DNA of 28,663 bases, from assembly GCA_030145015.1 (NCBI GenBank), contig JAQYWI010000055.1:1-28663 (forward strand), given 5' to 3'. This DNA is from Desulfobacterales bacterium (GTDB lineage Bacteria; Desulfobacterota; Desulfobacteria; Desulfobacterales; JAHEIW01). Numbering within the stretch: position 1 is the stretch's first letter; every line of letters starts with the position of its first letter. Made by a program: the position numbers and the translations under genes. The notes beneath the pieces were generated by a model that was not told where the DNA came from, made no database searches, and was given only the letters and a program-made list of their open reading frames with translations. This document shows positions 1 to 7,135 of the stretch, piece by piece.

Positions 1-62
1 ATTTTATCTCATTACTTTTCACCCTTTGGGCTTCGCTTTCAGCTACGACCCAACAGGGCGGG

Positions 63-209
63 CGAGCCGGAGGCTTCCATCTGCTGCGTTATTAAGGGCG
101 AAGCATGTGCCACTATAGCTTCGCCCTTAAATGCCCCCGTTTCGCGGGATGAAGCCTCTAATTTTATTACACTAAGGGGCTCCGCTTGCATATGAAAGCC
201 TCCGGCTCG
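63..209. repeat. Nested inverted repeat
   Basis: Two perfect palindromes are nested. The outer arms are 63-76 (CGAGCCGGAGGCTT) and 196-209 (its exact complement). The inner hairpin has 12-bp arms at 93-104 (TAAGGGCGAAGC) and 118-129 around a 13-nt loop. A GC-rich CCCG/CGGG stem lies at about 137-148. No convincing gene covers 1-395. It could be a small structured RNA, a MITE-like element or a composite terminator; the sequence alone does not decide. Confidence 0.6.
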
Positions 210-348
210 TGCAAAATTCACGTTCTAACTTGGTCTCCTCTGCCGGTTAACAAGGACATGCTCTCTTCCTAATCTACCTGAGGCGAATAAATTTTCAAGA
301 TGATGCCCTTAAAAACTTGAGCTGTGAAAACTGCGACGATCACATTCT

Positions 349-365
349 ATTGATTTGAAATCAAT
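349..365. promoter_or_regulatory. Palindrome upstream of EF-Tu domain II-like gene
   Basis: ATTGATTT-G-AAATCAAT is a perfect palindrome with 8-bp arms. It ends 30 bp before the start codon at 396, a position suited to an operator. The binding protein is unknown, and an AT-rich palindrome can arise by chance. Confidence 0.4.
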
Positions 366-395
366 TTCAAAACTTTAAACAGCGAGGGTTTAGCT

Positions 396-656
396 ATGGA
401 ACAGGAAAAAATCGGATTTGTTTCCAATTACTTTAGCAAAATCTCAGTCGCTGCCGTTGAGATAACGGACGGAACAGTGGCAGTGGGAGATACGCTCCAT
501 TTTTTGGGGCACACGACTGATGTTGAGTCCACCGTACACTCCATGCAGATCGAGCACGAATCTGTTACGGAGGTAAAGCAAGGTGATAGTGTCGGCGTAA
601 AGGTACCGGAAAAAGTAAGAGAGGGAGATAAGGTATACAAAATAATCGCGGATTAA
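396..656 (+). CDS. Stand-alone EF-Tu domain II-like protein
   Basis: An 86-residue protein that resembles the beta-barrel domain II of translation GTPases and nothing else. It has the spaced Gly/Asp pattern typical of that fold: a VGD turn near residue 29, a long beta region with HSMQIEHE near 49-56, a QGDSVGV turn near 62-68 and a final GDKVYKI near 77-83. There is no P-loop or G domain. Such small elongation-factor-like proteins occur in archaea and Desulfobacterota, and their role is not established. The ATG has a GAGGG site 7 nt upstream. The next gene starts 12 bp downstream, so the two are probably co-transcribed. A palindrome at 349-365 may be its operator. Confidence 0.75.
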   Translation: MEQEKIGFVSNYFSKISVAAVEITDGTVAVGDTLHFLGHTTDVESTVHSMQIEHESVTEVKQGDSVGVKVPEKVREGDKVYKIIAD

Positions 657-668
657 GGGGAAGAAGAA

Positions 669-935
669 ATGAAACTAAATCTAAAAGCATTAACGATTGC
701 CTTTGCCATTTTATGGGCAGGGGTGGTTTTCATTGTGGGTGCGGCGAATTTAATTTGGCCGGGATACGGCAAGGCGTTTTTGCTAATGCTGGCTTCGATC
801 TATCCGGGCTATAAAGCTTCCGGTTTATTTGGCGATTTGATCGCCGGAAGCCTTTATGCCCTGGTAGATGGGGCAATTGCGGGATTAATTTTAGGCTGGC
901 TTTACAATTTATTCGCTCGCCAAAGAAGCAGCTAA
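669..935 (+). CDS. Small holin-like membrane protein
   Basis: 88 residues, mostly hydrophobic. One membrane segment runs from about 8 to 30. A second hydrophobic stretch at about 58-82 carries a DGAIAGLILGWLYNLF ending. The YPGY motif near residues 45-48 and this ending match a family of small membrane proteins that databases label 'bacteriophage holin', although no phage genes are present here. The real function is unknown. It follows the EF-Tu domain II-like gene by 12 bp with a strong AAGGGGA ribosome site, so it is the second gene of a two-gene unit. Confidence 0.65.
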   Translation: MKLNLKALTIAFAILWAGVVFIVGAANLIWPGYGKAFLLMLASIYPGYKASGLFGDLIAGSLYALVDGAIAGLILGWLYNLFARQRSS

Positions 936-987
936 ATCAGCGTAGCATGCGAGCGGATTCGGGACGCCCATGGCGCAACTCAAAGCA

Positions 988-1090
988 ATCCGCAGATTTC
1001 GCAGATTCACGCAGATTATATTTTTTAACACCACGATCAGCTTTTAATTTAATCTGTGTAATCTGCGTAATCTGTGGATTATTTTTTCGA
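988..1090. repeat. Intergenic hairpin repeat R1, copy a
   Basis: Built from GCAGATT units (three on the left, about 991-1017) and AATCTG/AATCTGC units (three on the right, about 1050-1077). The two sides pair across a core at about 1020-1048. The unit spacing is about 9-10 nt. A second copy lies inverted at 2411-2492 and shares the core TTAACACCACGATCAGC exactly. Short ORFs across it are artefacts of the repeat. Confidence 0.85.
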
Positions 1091-1140
1091 CCCTTTTTAT
1101 TAAAAGCGCTATCCCAACCCGGGATAGCTAAGAAATGAAA

Positions 1141-1180
1141 TAAAAACCCCATTTCTCATGGAGATGTGGGGTTTTTATTT
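1141..1180. terminator. Hairpin terminator (AAAACCCC/GGGGTTTT type)
   Basis: AAAAACCCCAT and ATGTGGGGTTTTT form a long stem ending in a T-run, with an A-run on the other side, so it can act on both strands. It lies about 200 bp after the holin-like gene. The same AAAACCCC...GGGGTTTT design recurs at 26528-26567 and 28338-28378. Confidence 0.75.
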
Positions 1181-1286
1181 AATCCTCAATTGACATCCTT
1201 ACCCTTCTATTCCGAAAGCCATAGAAAATGCGACTCTAATTTGTTATGCTTAGATAAGGTAGAGAAACCCATTTAAGGCCATAAAA

Positions 1287-2399
1287 TTGAAAATTGATTT
1301 TCTCATAGTACGCTCAAAAACCGTTGCTTTATTTGCAGTTGTACTGTTCATGCTGGCCTGCAAAAGCGATGGCGCCGGGGGAGGCATCTCCGGGGGTGGT
1401 ACTGACAGCCCCGTTCAAGCCGAGCTTGTGCACGGTACCCTTTTTGTCTTAAGCGTTTTGGTCAACGATTCAATTCACCTCGATATGCTGGTCGATACAG
1501 GTGCTTCAGGAACATACGTACCGGCTGAAATTTTCGGAAACGACGGCGGGGAAGTGCATATCGCGAGCCTTTGTCTCGAAAACGACATATGTTTTAAAAA
1601 TTTCAAAGCGCAGTCCTCTGATTCCGCCTTTACGCAGAGCACGCCGGGGTATTTTAACGGAATCATCGGGATGAACCTTTTAGAGAACTTTGATATTACC
1701 TTTGATTACAAGGCTAAATTGATCTACTTTTATGATGCCATTGAAAATGCTTCAGCTTCGGTTGTGTCGATACCTTTCAGCTATGAATCGGGCAGACCTT
1801 TTACAAATGTTTCGATAGAGGGCCAGTCGCAGGGCGATAATCTCCTCGATACAGGAGCGGCCTATACAAGGATAACTGATGCGATGCTTGATTCGCTGAT
1901 TCAGGAACCGGAAATGCTTTTCGAATCTGTTGTCTTTACTTTAATTGGCTCTGAAATCGTCGAATACCTGCCATTAACCGACTATTGTTTAGGCATCGCA
2001 TGTCCGGGGGAGATAATCGCGCAGCAAGGCGCCTGGCCGGCTATTGGAGGCACTTTCTTTAGAGAATATTTGACTGTTTTTAAATTTTCCGAAAAGGTGG
2101 TCAATCTCAGCCCTTACAACGACAGAAGCCACATCACCGAAAGCGGCTTACAGAGGATAGGCCTTCAGATTAGCATAACCGACGCAAGCGATATTGTTTA
2201 TGTGAATGACGGCAGCTTCGCCTGGGAAGCAGGGCTCATTGAAGAAGACGAAATAATCTCAATAAACGGAATTCCGATTGATGCCTTGGGCTATTTTGGC
2301 ATCTACGAGTTTCTTGGGGACATCACCATTATGGAATATCAATTCCTTATCAGGACGCCGGAAGGTGATGTGGTGGACATTATTGTACTGGCGCATTAA
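1287..2399 (+). CDS. Aspartic-protease-like lipoprotein with C-terminal PDZ domain
   Basis: A 370-residue lipoprotein. The start is TTG with AAGG about 8 nt upstream. A signal peptide ends in the lipobox MLAC (Cys25), followed by a Gly-rich linker. Residues 45-270 form an aspartic protease with two active-site-like motifs, LVDTGASG (68-75) and LLDTGAA (186-192). Each is followed by a hydrophobic-Gly segment (GIIGMNLL at 125-132, AIGGTFFREYL at 252-262). Two DTG motifs in one chain suggest a pepsin-like pseudo-dimer made from a retropepsin-type unit. Residues about 295-368 look like a PDZ domain (WEAGLIEEDEIISINGI). The likely site is the outer membrane or periplasm; the substrate is unknown. 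The gene is bracketed by inverted copies of repeat R1. Confidence 0.8.
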   Translation: MKIDFLIVRSKTVALFAVVLFMLACKSDGAGGGISGGGTDSPVQAELVHGTLFVLSVLVNDSIHLDMLVDTGASGTYVPAEIFGNDGGEVHIASLCLENDICFKNFKAQSSDSAFTQSTPGYFNGIIGMNLLENFDITFDYKAKLIYFYDAIENASASVVSIPFSYESGRPFTNVSIEGQSQGDNLLDTGAAYTRITDAMLDSLIQEPEMLFESVVFTLIGSEIVEYLPLTDYCLGIACPGEIIAQQGAWPAIGGTFFREYLTVFKFSEKVVNLSPYNDRSHITESGLQRIGLQISITDASDIVYVNDGSFAWEAGLIEEDEIISINGIPIDALGYFGIYEFLGDITIMEYQFLIRTPEGDVVDIIVLAH

Positions 2400-2410
2400 G
2401 GCACACGGCA

Positions 2411-2492
2411 GAAAATATAATCCACAGTTTACGTCGATTAAATTAAAAGCTGATCGTGGTGTTAAAAAATATAATCTGCGAAATCTGCGGAT
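2411..2492. repeat. Intergenic hairpin repeat R1, copy b (inverted)
   Basis: Reverse complement of the 988-1090 element, somewhat shorter because one GCAGATT unit is missing. It begins 12 bp after the stop of the aspartic protease gene. The core GCTGATCGTGGTGTTAA is identical to copy a once inverted. Confidence 0.85.
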
Positions 2493-2526
2493 GTGTTTAA
2501 AGGTACACGGTGGCAGGCAGGGGCGT

Positions 2527-3054
2527 CTAAGGATTTTTCTTTGAGCATTTATTCAGTATCTTTTGTATAGGTTTGGCTGTATCTTTGAGGCTAAATTTCA
2601 GTACGTCACCTGTTTTATTAAATCGAATAATCAGCGTATAGGATTTAGCGATATTTTTGGTAAATTGGAGCACATCTCCTTTATATCCTGCATGTTGATG
2701 CCTCAAATAATTCATGTACCAATCATCTATCTGAGCATTCTTTTCTTGATCAAATTTACTGGTTATTGATACGCGATGTAGATTTAATTCAGTTGTACGA
2801 CCAGGGTCAGGGGGGATTGTGTCTTTGGTGACAAACTGAACCATTAGACCGCGTTCCGGAACACAAGCCACAACAATCATGCCCGTGTTGATTCCCAAAT
2901 CTCCATTATTGCCCTTGTAGGAAGGAATAGACAGACCGTAAGTTATGCCATCACTAAAATCGTCAGACTTTTCAAAATATTTAACACCGCAGAATCCGGT
3001 TAAAGGTAAGAAAAGAAAGATATATAAGACTGATAAAATAATTTTCTTTGTCAT
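2527..3054 (-). CDS. Exported protein of unknown function
   Basis: 175 residues with a clear signal peptide (MTKKIILSVLYIFLFLPLTG, cleavage near FCG). The mature part has two cysteines (about residues 64 and 169) that could form a disulfide. The C-terminal pattern is a beta strand with RFN, then KFSLKDTAKPIQKILNKC. A similar ending (FSLRGFTKAYNWL) occurs in the exported protein at 27054-27563. I do not recognise the family; a VasI- or IalB-like envelope fold is possible but weak. It runs opposite to its neighbours and is probably monocistronic. Confidence 0.65.
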   Translation of the reverse strand: MTKKIILSVLYIFLFLPLTGFCGVKYFEKSDDFSDGITYGLSIPSYKGNNGDLGINTGMIVVACVPERGLMVQFVTKDTIPPDPGRTTELNLHRVSITSKFDQEKNAQIDDWYMNYLRHQHAGYKGDVLQFTKNIAKSYTLIIRFNKTGDVLKFSLKDTAKPIQKILNKCSKKNP

Positions 3055-3320
3055 AAAGCCCCACTTTTTGAGAATTTAATTTAGTAATTTAGGGGACGGT
3101 GTTTCCGAAGTTGACTTTTGAATTATGAAACAATGGCGAAACAACAGGATTACATCTTAATTATTCATTATTTATACAAAAAGCAACATTAGCCTTTAGC
3201 GGTGATTGGTGGCAAAGGGAAAATAACGTCGTTGACGAATTGGACTTTCCGATAAATGCGAACATGACATCCTTCCCTTCCAGTGTTAAAATTCTTGACC
3301 TTATAGGGGATTTTTTATAG

Positions 3321-3710
3321 GTGTCGGAAGTTGAACAGTCGTATAAAAAAATTTCAAAGAACAGATCGGCAATGATGGATATGGATGAATGGGGAAGAGA
3401 TCCTTCGGTACAGGCGATGAGAAAAGTCTTCAAAGGGATGGAGAAGTCTCTGGAGGAAATTCTGGGACAACTGGATATTGCTCCATATGACCAGCGAATC
3501 AGGGGATGGCTGGAAAAGGCCTTGGCAAAATTCGAGACATCATGGGGTGTCGCAAATCAAATGGGAATCATCATGAATGAAAAAACTGCCCCGGGAGTCT
3601 ATACCCATTGCCTGGCGAAGGTCATCGGTTCTGATGGAATCGAGATCCCCGCAGGCATATTACCACACGAAAAAGATACAGCCAGACTTATTGATGAGGT
3701 TTTTAAATGA
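3321..3710 (+). CDS. Protein of unknown function (first gene of the M48 run)
   Basis: 129 residues, not recognised. The N-terminal half is charged and helical (residues 1-75, Lys/Glu-rich). The C-terminal half has Gly/Ile-rich segments. No signal peptide or membrane segment is visible. The start is GTG: an in-frame TAG lies directly upstream, and GGGGA sits 10 nt before it. The stop overlaps the next start (ATGA at 3707-3710), so translation is probably coupled to the 111-residue protein that follows. The M48-TerB peptidase is 30 bp beyond that, which suggests a shared function. Confidence 0.6.
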   Translation: MSEVEQSYKKISKNRSAMMDMDEWGRDPSVQAMRKVFKGMEKSLEEILGQLDIAPYDQRIRGWLEKALAKFETSWGVANQMGIIMNEKTAPGVYTHCLAKVIGSDGIEIPAGILPHEKDTARLIDEVFK

Positions 3711-4042
3711 TCCGTTTGCGTTTATTTGGCCGTTGCCGCATATATCATGATCCCGTCAGCCCTGTCTTAAAATCGCCGGCGCAAATCGGGTGGGCCGCCC
3801 GCTTCCGCAGCATTGATCTTGTCACACCACGAAAGCTCAAAGGGCGGGAGCTGCTTATGCGGACCCGCGGCTGGTGGACGGTCGAACCTTCCGAAGTACT
3901 GGAGACAGTCGAGGCGCACGGCACGCTTGCGCTGGGTGACAGTGGCGAGTTGATGGTGGAGTTTGCTGATCAAAAAGCCGCCGATACCCTCTCATCTTCG
4001 CTGTCAGAGAGATTTGGGGACCAAGTGCTCCTAGCGCCTTAA
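3707..4042 (+). CDS. Small basic protein of unknown function
   Basis: 111 residues, rich in Arg, Leu and Trp (RTRGWWTVEP near 53-62), ending in a short acidic helix. Not recognised. Base composition is visibly more GC-rich than the genes on either side, which may point to a different origin. The start overlaps the stop of the previous gene by 4 nt (ATGA) and the next gene begins 30 bp later. There is no signal peptide. Confidence 0.55.
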   Translation: MIRLRLFGRCRIYHDPVSPVLKSPAQIGWAARFRSIDLVTPRKLKGRELLMRTRGWWTVEPSEVLETVEAHGTLALGDSGELMVEFADQKAADTLSSSLSERFGDQVLLAP

Positions 4043-4072
4043 TACGTTAACCCCAAACCCAGAGGTATTCGA

Positions 4073-5386
4073 ATGGATTTGCACCGTATAAGATACAGAG
4101 GCGACAAAGAAGATGTTGAACTGTTGTTTAAAGATTACAATCTTGAAGGCATCATTTCCACTTCAGAAGAACGGCAGAAGATGGAAGAATCCGATTTTCG
4201 TAGTCAATTGCTAAAAGACGGTGCCTTTTTGTTGAGCAAGTCGATTTCTCCGCGCATCTTTGACATCATTACGGAAACAAAACAAAAGCTCCATCTGGAA
4301 GGTGACTATGAAGTCTTTTGTATAAATTCGAACAGTATCAACGCGTTTGCTTACGTCCAACCCGCCGAGGGTAGAAATTTTTTTATTATCGGAATTACCT
4401 CCGCAGCCCTGGAAGAATTAGAAGATTTGGAGATCCAATTTATTCTGGGGCATGAATTGGGACATTTTTTATTTGAGCACAACAGAATGAACTATCTAAT
4501 CAATCCCAACCCGAACAGTCAGGGCGTTACGTTGTTGCCCAGCATGGGAGAAAGTATTTTTTTAAGATGGCGTAAAAAATGCGAAATCAGCACCGATCGT
4601 ATCGGTCTTTTAGCCTGCGGTGATTTTGAAAATTCCGCCCGCGCGATGTTGAAAACAGCATACGGTCTAACCGGCAAAAATTTAAATTTAGACGTTGATT
4701 CACTGCTTCAACAGATAGATGATTTAAAAGAGCAGCCCGAGGCACTCGAGGTAAATTATCGATCCCACCCCTTGATGCCGTTGAGGTTGAAGGTCATGCA
4801 GATGTTCGCCGAGTCATCTATTTTCCCTCAAATCGTGAAGGGGGAGACTGACATTTCCGATCAGGAATTGAATGAACTTGAAGATCATACCGATCAGTGG
4901 GTTAACTGGATAAAAAGATACCCCCGCCGCCCGTTAGATTTGGCTGCCATGAAATTAGTAACCGCCGCCGGTCTCAAACTTGTCATGACGGAACCCGATA
5001 TTATGGATGAAGAAATTAAAGTGGTTATTCAGATCTTACATAAATATTTTACCGACGAGCCCGGTGAGGTCATTCATGAGATCATGCAGGATATAAAGAA
5101 TATTGAAAATATAATTGATAGTACTGTAAAAGAAATTTCCGAAAAAGGAGATGACAGGCATAAAACGTTTGTTATTTCCCGTCTGGCCGATATCGCCATA
5201 GCAGACGGGAAATTGGCGAAACCGGAAGCCGGAATAATTTTTGATATTGCAAAGGATTTTGGCATCCAGGAAAAAGCTGCCTATTCCATTGTGGTCGGAG
5301 GCATGAGTGCAGTTGGTTTAAAAATCGATTGGAAAATGAATTCCCTTGTCAGGGAAATAAAAGAACAGTTACTGAAAAGATATTGA
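4073..5386 (+). CDS. M48-type zinc metallopeptidase with C-terminal TerB-like domain
   Basis: 437 residues. Residues about 40-245 form an M48-like catalytic domain. It has HELGH at 127-131, a downstream glutamate candidate for the third zinc ligand in CEISTDR (E171), and an SHP motif at 231-233 as in M48 peptidases. No transmembrane helix or signal peptide is seen, so it is probably cytoplasmic, unlike HtpX. Residues about 360-435 resemble a TerB-type helical domain (LADIAIADGKLAKPEAGIIF, then a DFGI-like segment), a module common in stress and signalling proteins. The middle is helical and unassigned. It follows two unknown genes and is followed after 12 bp by the split beta-unit protein. 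The substrate is unknown. Confidence 0.8.
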   Translation: MDLHRIRYRGDKEDVELLFKDYNLEGIISTSEERQKMEESDFRSQLLKDGAFLLSKSISPRIFDIITETKQKLHLEGDYEVFCINSNSINAFAYVQPAEGRNFFIIGITSAALEELEDLEIQFILGHELGHFLFEHNRMNYLINPNPNSQGVTLLPSMGESIFLRWRKKCEISTDRIGLLACGDFENSARAMLKTAYGLTGKNLNLDVDSLLQQIDDLKEQPEALEVNYRSHPLMPLRLKVMQMFAESSIFPQIVKGETDISDQELNELEDHTDQWVNWIKRYPRRPLDLAAMKLVTAAGLKLVMTEPDIMDEEIKVVIQILHKYFTDEPGEVIHEIMQDIKNIENIIDSTVKEISEKGDDRHKTFVISRLADIAIADGKLAKPEAGIIFDIAKDFGIQEKAAYSIVVGGMSAVGLKIDWKMNSLVREIKEQLLKRY

Positions 5387-5398
5387 GGCGAGCGCAAT

Positions 5399-5746
5399 AT
5401 GTGGCGGAAAATTAGTAAAATCTATTTTTTCGTTTCGGTTTTTGCTTTTCTTATGCTTTACAATTCTATCAGCAGCGCAGAAAGTGGTGTAATCTTAGAT
5501 GAACTTCTGACCGAAGTTCAGAAAACACTAATTCAGGTGCGTGATACGATTGAAGCCGAGGATCTACCCCCGCTAAACAAGATCACTCTAAAACTGAAAA
5601 GCGCATTGGTTACAAAAGCGGACGGTAAAGTGTCACTATACATTGTGCAGTTAGGCGCTATGGTGACTAGCGAAGCCGTTCAAGAAATCAATCTCGAACT
5701 CAAACCCCCAAAACCAAGCGATGCTACACCTGTATTATCCATATAA
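5399..5746 (+). CDS. Exported beta-unit protein, N-terminal half before an in-frame stop
   Basis: 115 residues as read. A signal peptide (about 1-27, ending SISSA) is followed by a helix (LDELLTEVQKTLIQVRDTI) and a beta unit. The unit starts with PPLNKITLKLKS and ends with QEINLELKPP. The chain stops at TAA (5744-5746), but the same frame stays open to 5971 and encodes a second, related unit. The unit resembles small trypsin-co-occurring (trypco2-type) domains in layout, but this is only a guess. It is the last gene of the 3321-5971 run, 12 bp after the M48-TerB gene. The natural product may be the full 5399-5971 chain. Confidence 0.6.
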   Translation: MWRKISKIYFFVSVFAFLMLYNSISSAESGVILDELLTEVQKTLIQVRDTIEAEDLPPLNKITLKLKSALVTKADGKVSLYIVQLGAMVTSEAVQEINLELKPPKPSDATPVLSI

Positions 5747-5971
5747 GATACTTTAGCAACCGCCATAATCGAGGCAGCAAAAAGTGCAAATAAGGCTTCA
5801 AAACGAAAACCACCTCTACACCTTTCTAAACTGACTGCGAAAATTAGATTTATCGTTAAGCGAGAGGTGAGCGGCGGCGTGAATTTCAAACTGCTGCCGG
5901 TAACAATAAAGCTCGGTGGGCAAGTCAGAGATGTAACCACACAAGAGATAATTGTAGAATTTAAGAACTAG
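5747..5971 (+). pseudogene. C-terminal half of the beta-unit protein after the in-frame TAA
   Basis: Directly after the TAA at 5744-5746, with no frame change, 74 more codons run to TAG (5969-5971). The residues begin DTLATAIIEAAKSANKASKR and then form a unit beginning PPLHLSKLTAKI and ending TTQEIIVEFKN. This mirrors the first half (PPL...; ...QEINLELKPP). It has no good start codon or ribosome site of its own. A single change of AAA (Lys) to TAA would explain the break. Alternatives are stop readthrough, a sequencing error or a recent nonsense mutation. Confidence 0.65.
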
Positions 5972-6383
5972 CTAAAGCATTGGATTTTAAATTTCCAAAT
6001 TCGCCATCCCGCTTAATGAAAGGCGCGGTTTTTCTTTACAAGAACATATCTATATATCTATAAAGTTGCTGGATTTAAATTCCCTCAATATGCGGACAGT
6101 GAAAAATGCTATTAAAATTGAATATTTAAAATCTTATTCGGTTCATACGGTGGTAAAATTTTTCATATAAGTAGGCAATAAATTACATTAATAACTGATA
6201 TTATTTAAAATTATTGACAAATTGATTTTATAATTTTATACCTGCCGGTAATCATTCCTTCTGAATCGATTATCCCTTTTTGAGTTCGTCTGGTTGTTGC
6301 AGAGACATCGTTACGACCGAAAATTTTAGAGTTTCGGTAAAGACGAGTTCAATGGTCAGGTAAGCGGAGGCTCATCGTAAAAC
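5972..6383. other. AT-rich intergenic region with one hairpin
   Basis: No credible ORF. A weak GCGCC-like stem with a T-run lies near 6003-6035 and could end the upstream run. The strongest structure is ACCGAAA (6316-6322) / TTTCGGT (6332-6338), a 7-bp stem with a 9-nt loop located about 45 nt before the DRR microprotein start. I compared it with the c-di-GMP-I riboswitch pattern and saw no match. Confidence 0.4.
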
Positions 6384-6590
6384 ATGCACCGCCAAAACAC
6401 AAAAACAGCAGCCCGCCTGCATCAAAACAATAAATTATCGAAGACCCATAAACATCCGAAACCCCCGGTAGCCGACCGCCGCTCCGGGAACGATAGACGA
6501 AAAATATATAGTGCGGCCTATTTTTTAAACGGAGGAATTGAAAGAAGGAGCTGGAAGGAAAGAAGATTTTTTTGGTACATGACAGATTAA
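6384..6590 (+). CDS. DRR-motif microprotein
   Basis: 68 residues. A basic, His/Lys-rich N-terminus precedes a signature at about 30-62: DRRSGNDRR, then a tyrosine, YFLNGG, then ERRSWKERR. The same signature occurs in the microprotein at 26569-26787, so it is very likely translated despite its size. GGAGG is 13 nt upstream of the ATG. There is no membrane segment. The repeated Arg-Arg pairs suggest binding to RNA, DNA or another anionic partner. It lies upstream of a PilZ gene; a functional link is only suggestive. Confidence 0.65.
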   Translation: MHRQNTKTAARLHQNNKLSKTHKHPKPPVADRRSGNDRRKIYSAAYFLNGGIERRSWKERRFFWYMTD

Positions 6591-7135
6591 ATCAAAATTA
6601 CTTTATTAAAAATCCATTAGGCTTAATACTTTATATATTAAAAATCCCCGCTACGCTTCCTTATATCTTTTTTTGTCACCTGCCTTAACTTCAGTAGCCA
6701 AATTGTGGGCTATTCGATATTTGAGATCATTTTAGTCATTTTAGGTACTTCTAATCTTAAAGCACCTTTGGAACTTTTTTTCTCTGTCTTCGAGAGTCAG
6801 GTGCTAATTTTGCGATAATGTATAGCTCTCGTTTCGCTTTTACCGGGGTTTTGTATAGCTAGCACTTAAGTATTAATTGTCTAGCACTTAAGTATTATGA
6901 CGCAATTACCCCAAAGTTAATTACTTCTTTTCACAAATTTGGGGTCAAAAAATTTAACAGAATTCTACTCATCTTATTGTATTTATATGTAATTTTTTCT
7001 TTTGACTACATTGGCACATGTCTTGCTCCTATTGTTGACCATTGCCCTGGTGCATTGCCTTGCTATGTTTTGCAGATAGTATATCGATTAAATGGCGGAA
7101 GCTTGTGGTGCGCATGGCAGGAAAGGATATGATGA
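6591..7135. other. AT-rich intergenic region with a tandem operator-like repeat
   Basis: About 545 bp without a credible gene. An ORF beginning at 7092 overlaps the PilZ gene in another frame and lacks conserved features. The stretch is AT-rich and contains the 17-bp direct repeat described at 6859-6897. It probably holds the promoter of the tandem PilZ gene. Confidence 0.5.
6859..6897. repeat. 17-bp direct repeat with 22-bp period
   Basis: CTAGCACTTAAGTATTA occurs at 6859-6875 and again at 6881-6897. Each copy contains the palindrome ACTTAAGT. A 22-bp period is about two helical turns, which suits two dimers on the same DNA face. It lies 240 bp upstream of the tandem PilZ gene. Confidence 0.7.

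Noticed and set aside
669..935. Prophage signal from the holin-like gene
   Set aside because: No endolysin, capsid, integrase or other phage gene is present; the holin name comes only from a database label for this membrane family.
988..1090. CRISPR-like array suggested by regularly spaced GCAGATT/AATCTGC units
   Set aside because: Units are only about 7 nt with 2-3 nt gaps and are palindromic; no spacers of CRISPR length and no cas genes.
937..1152. ORFs of 63-71 codons on both strands
   Set aside because: They are translations of repeat R1 and its flanks (QITQIKLK-type pattern from the periodic repeat).
6301..6370. Candidate c-di-GMP riboswitch before the DRR microprotein
   Set aside because: A 7-bp hairpin is present but the conserved c-di-GMP-I or II core motifs are not seen.
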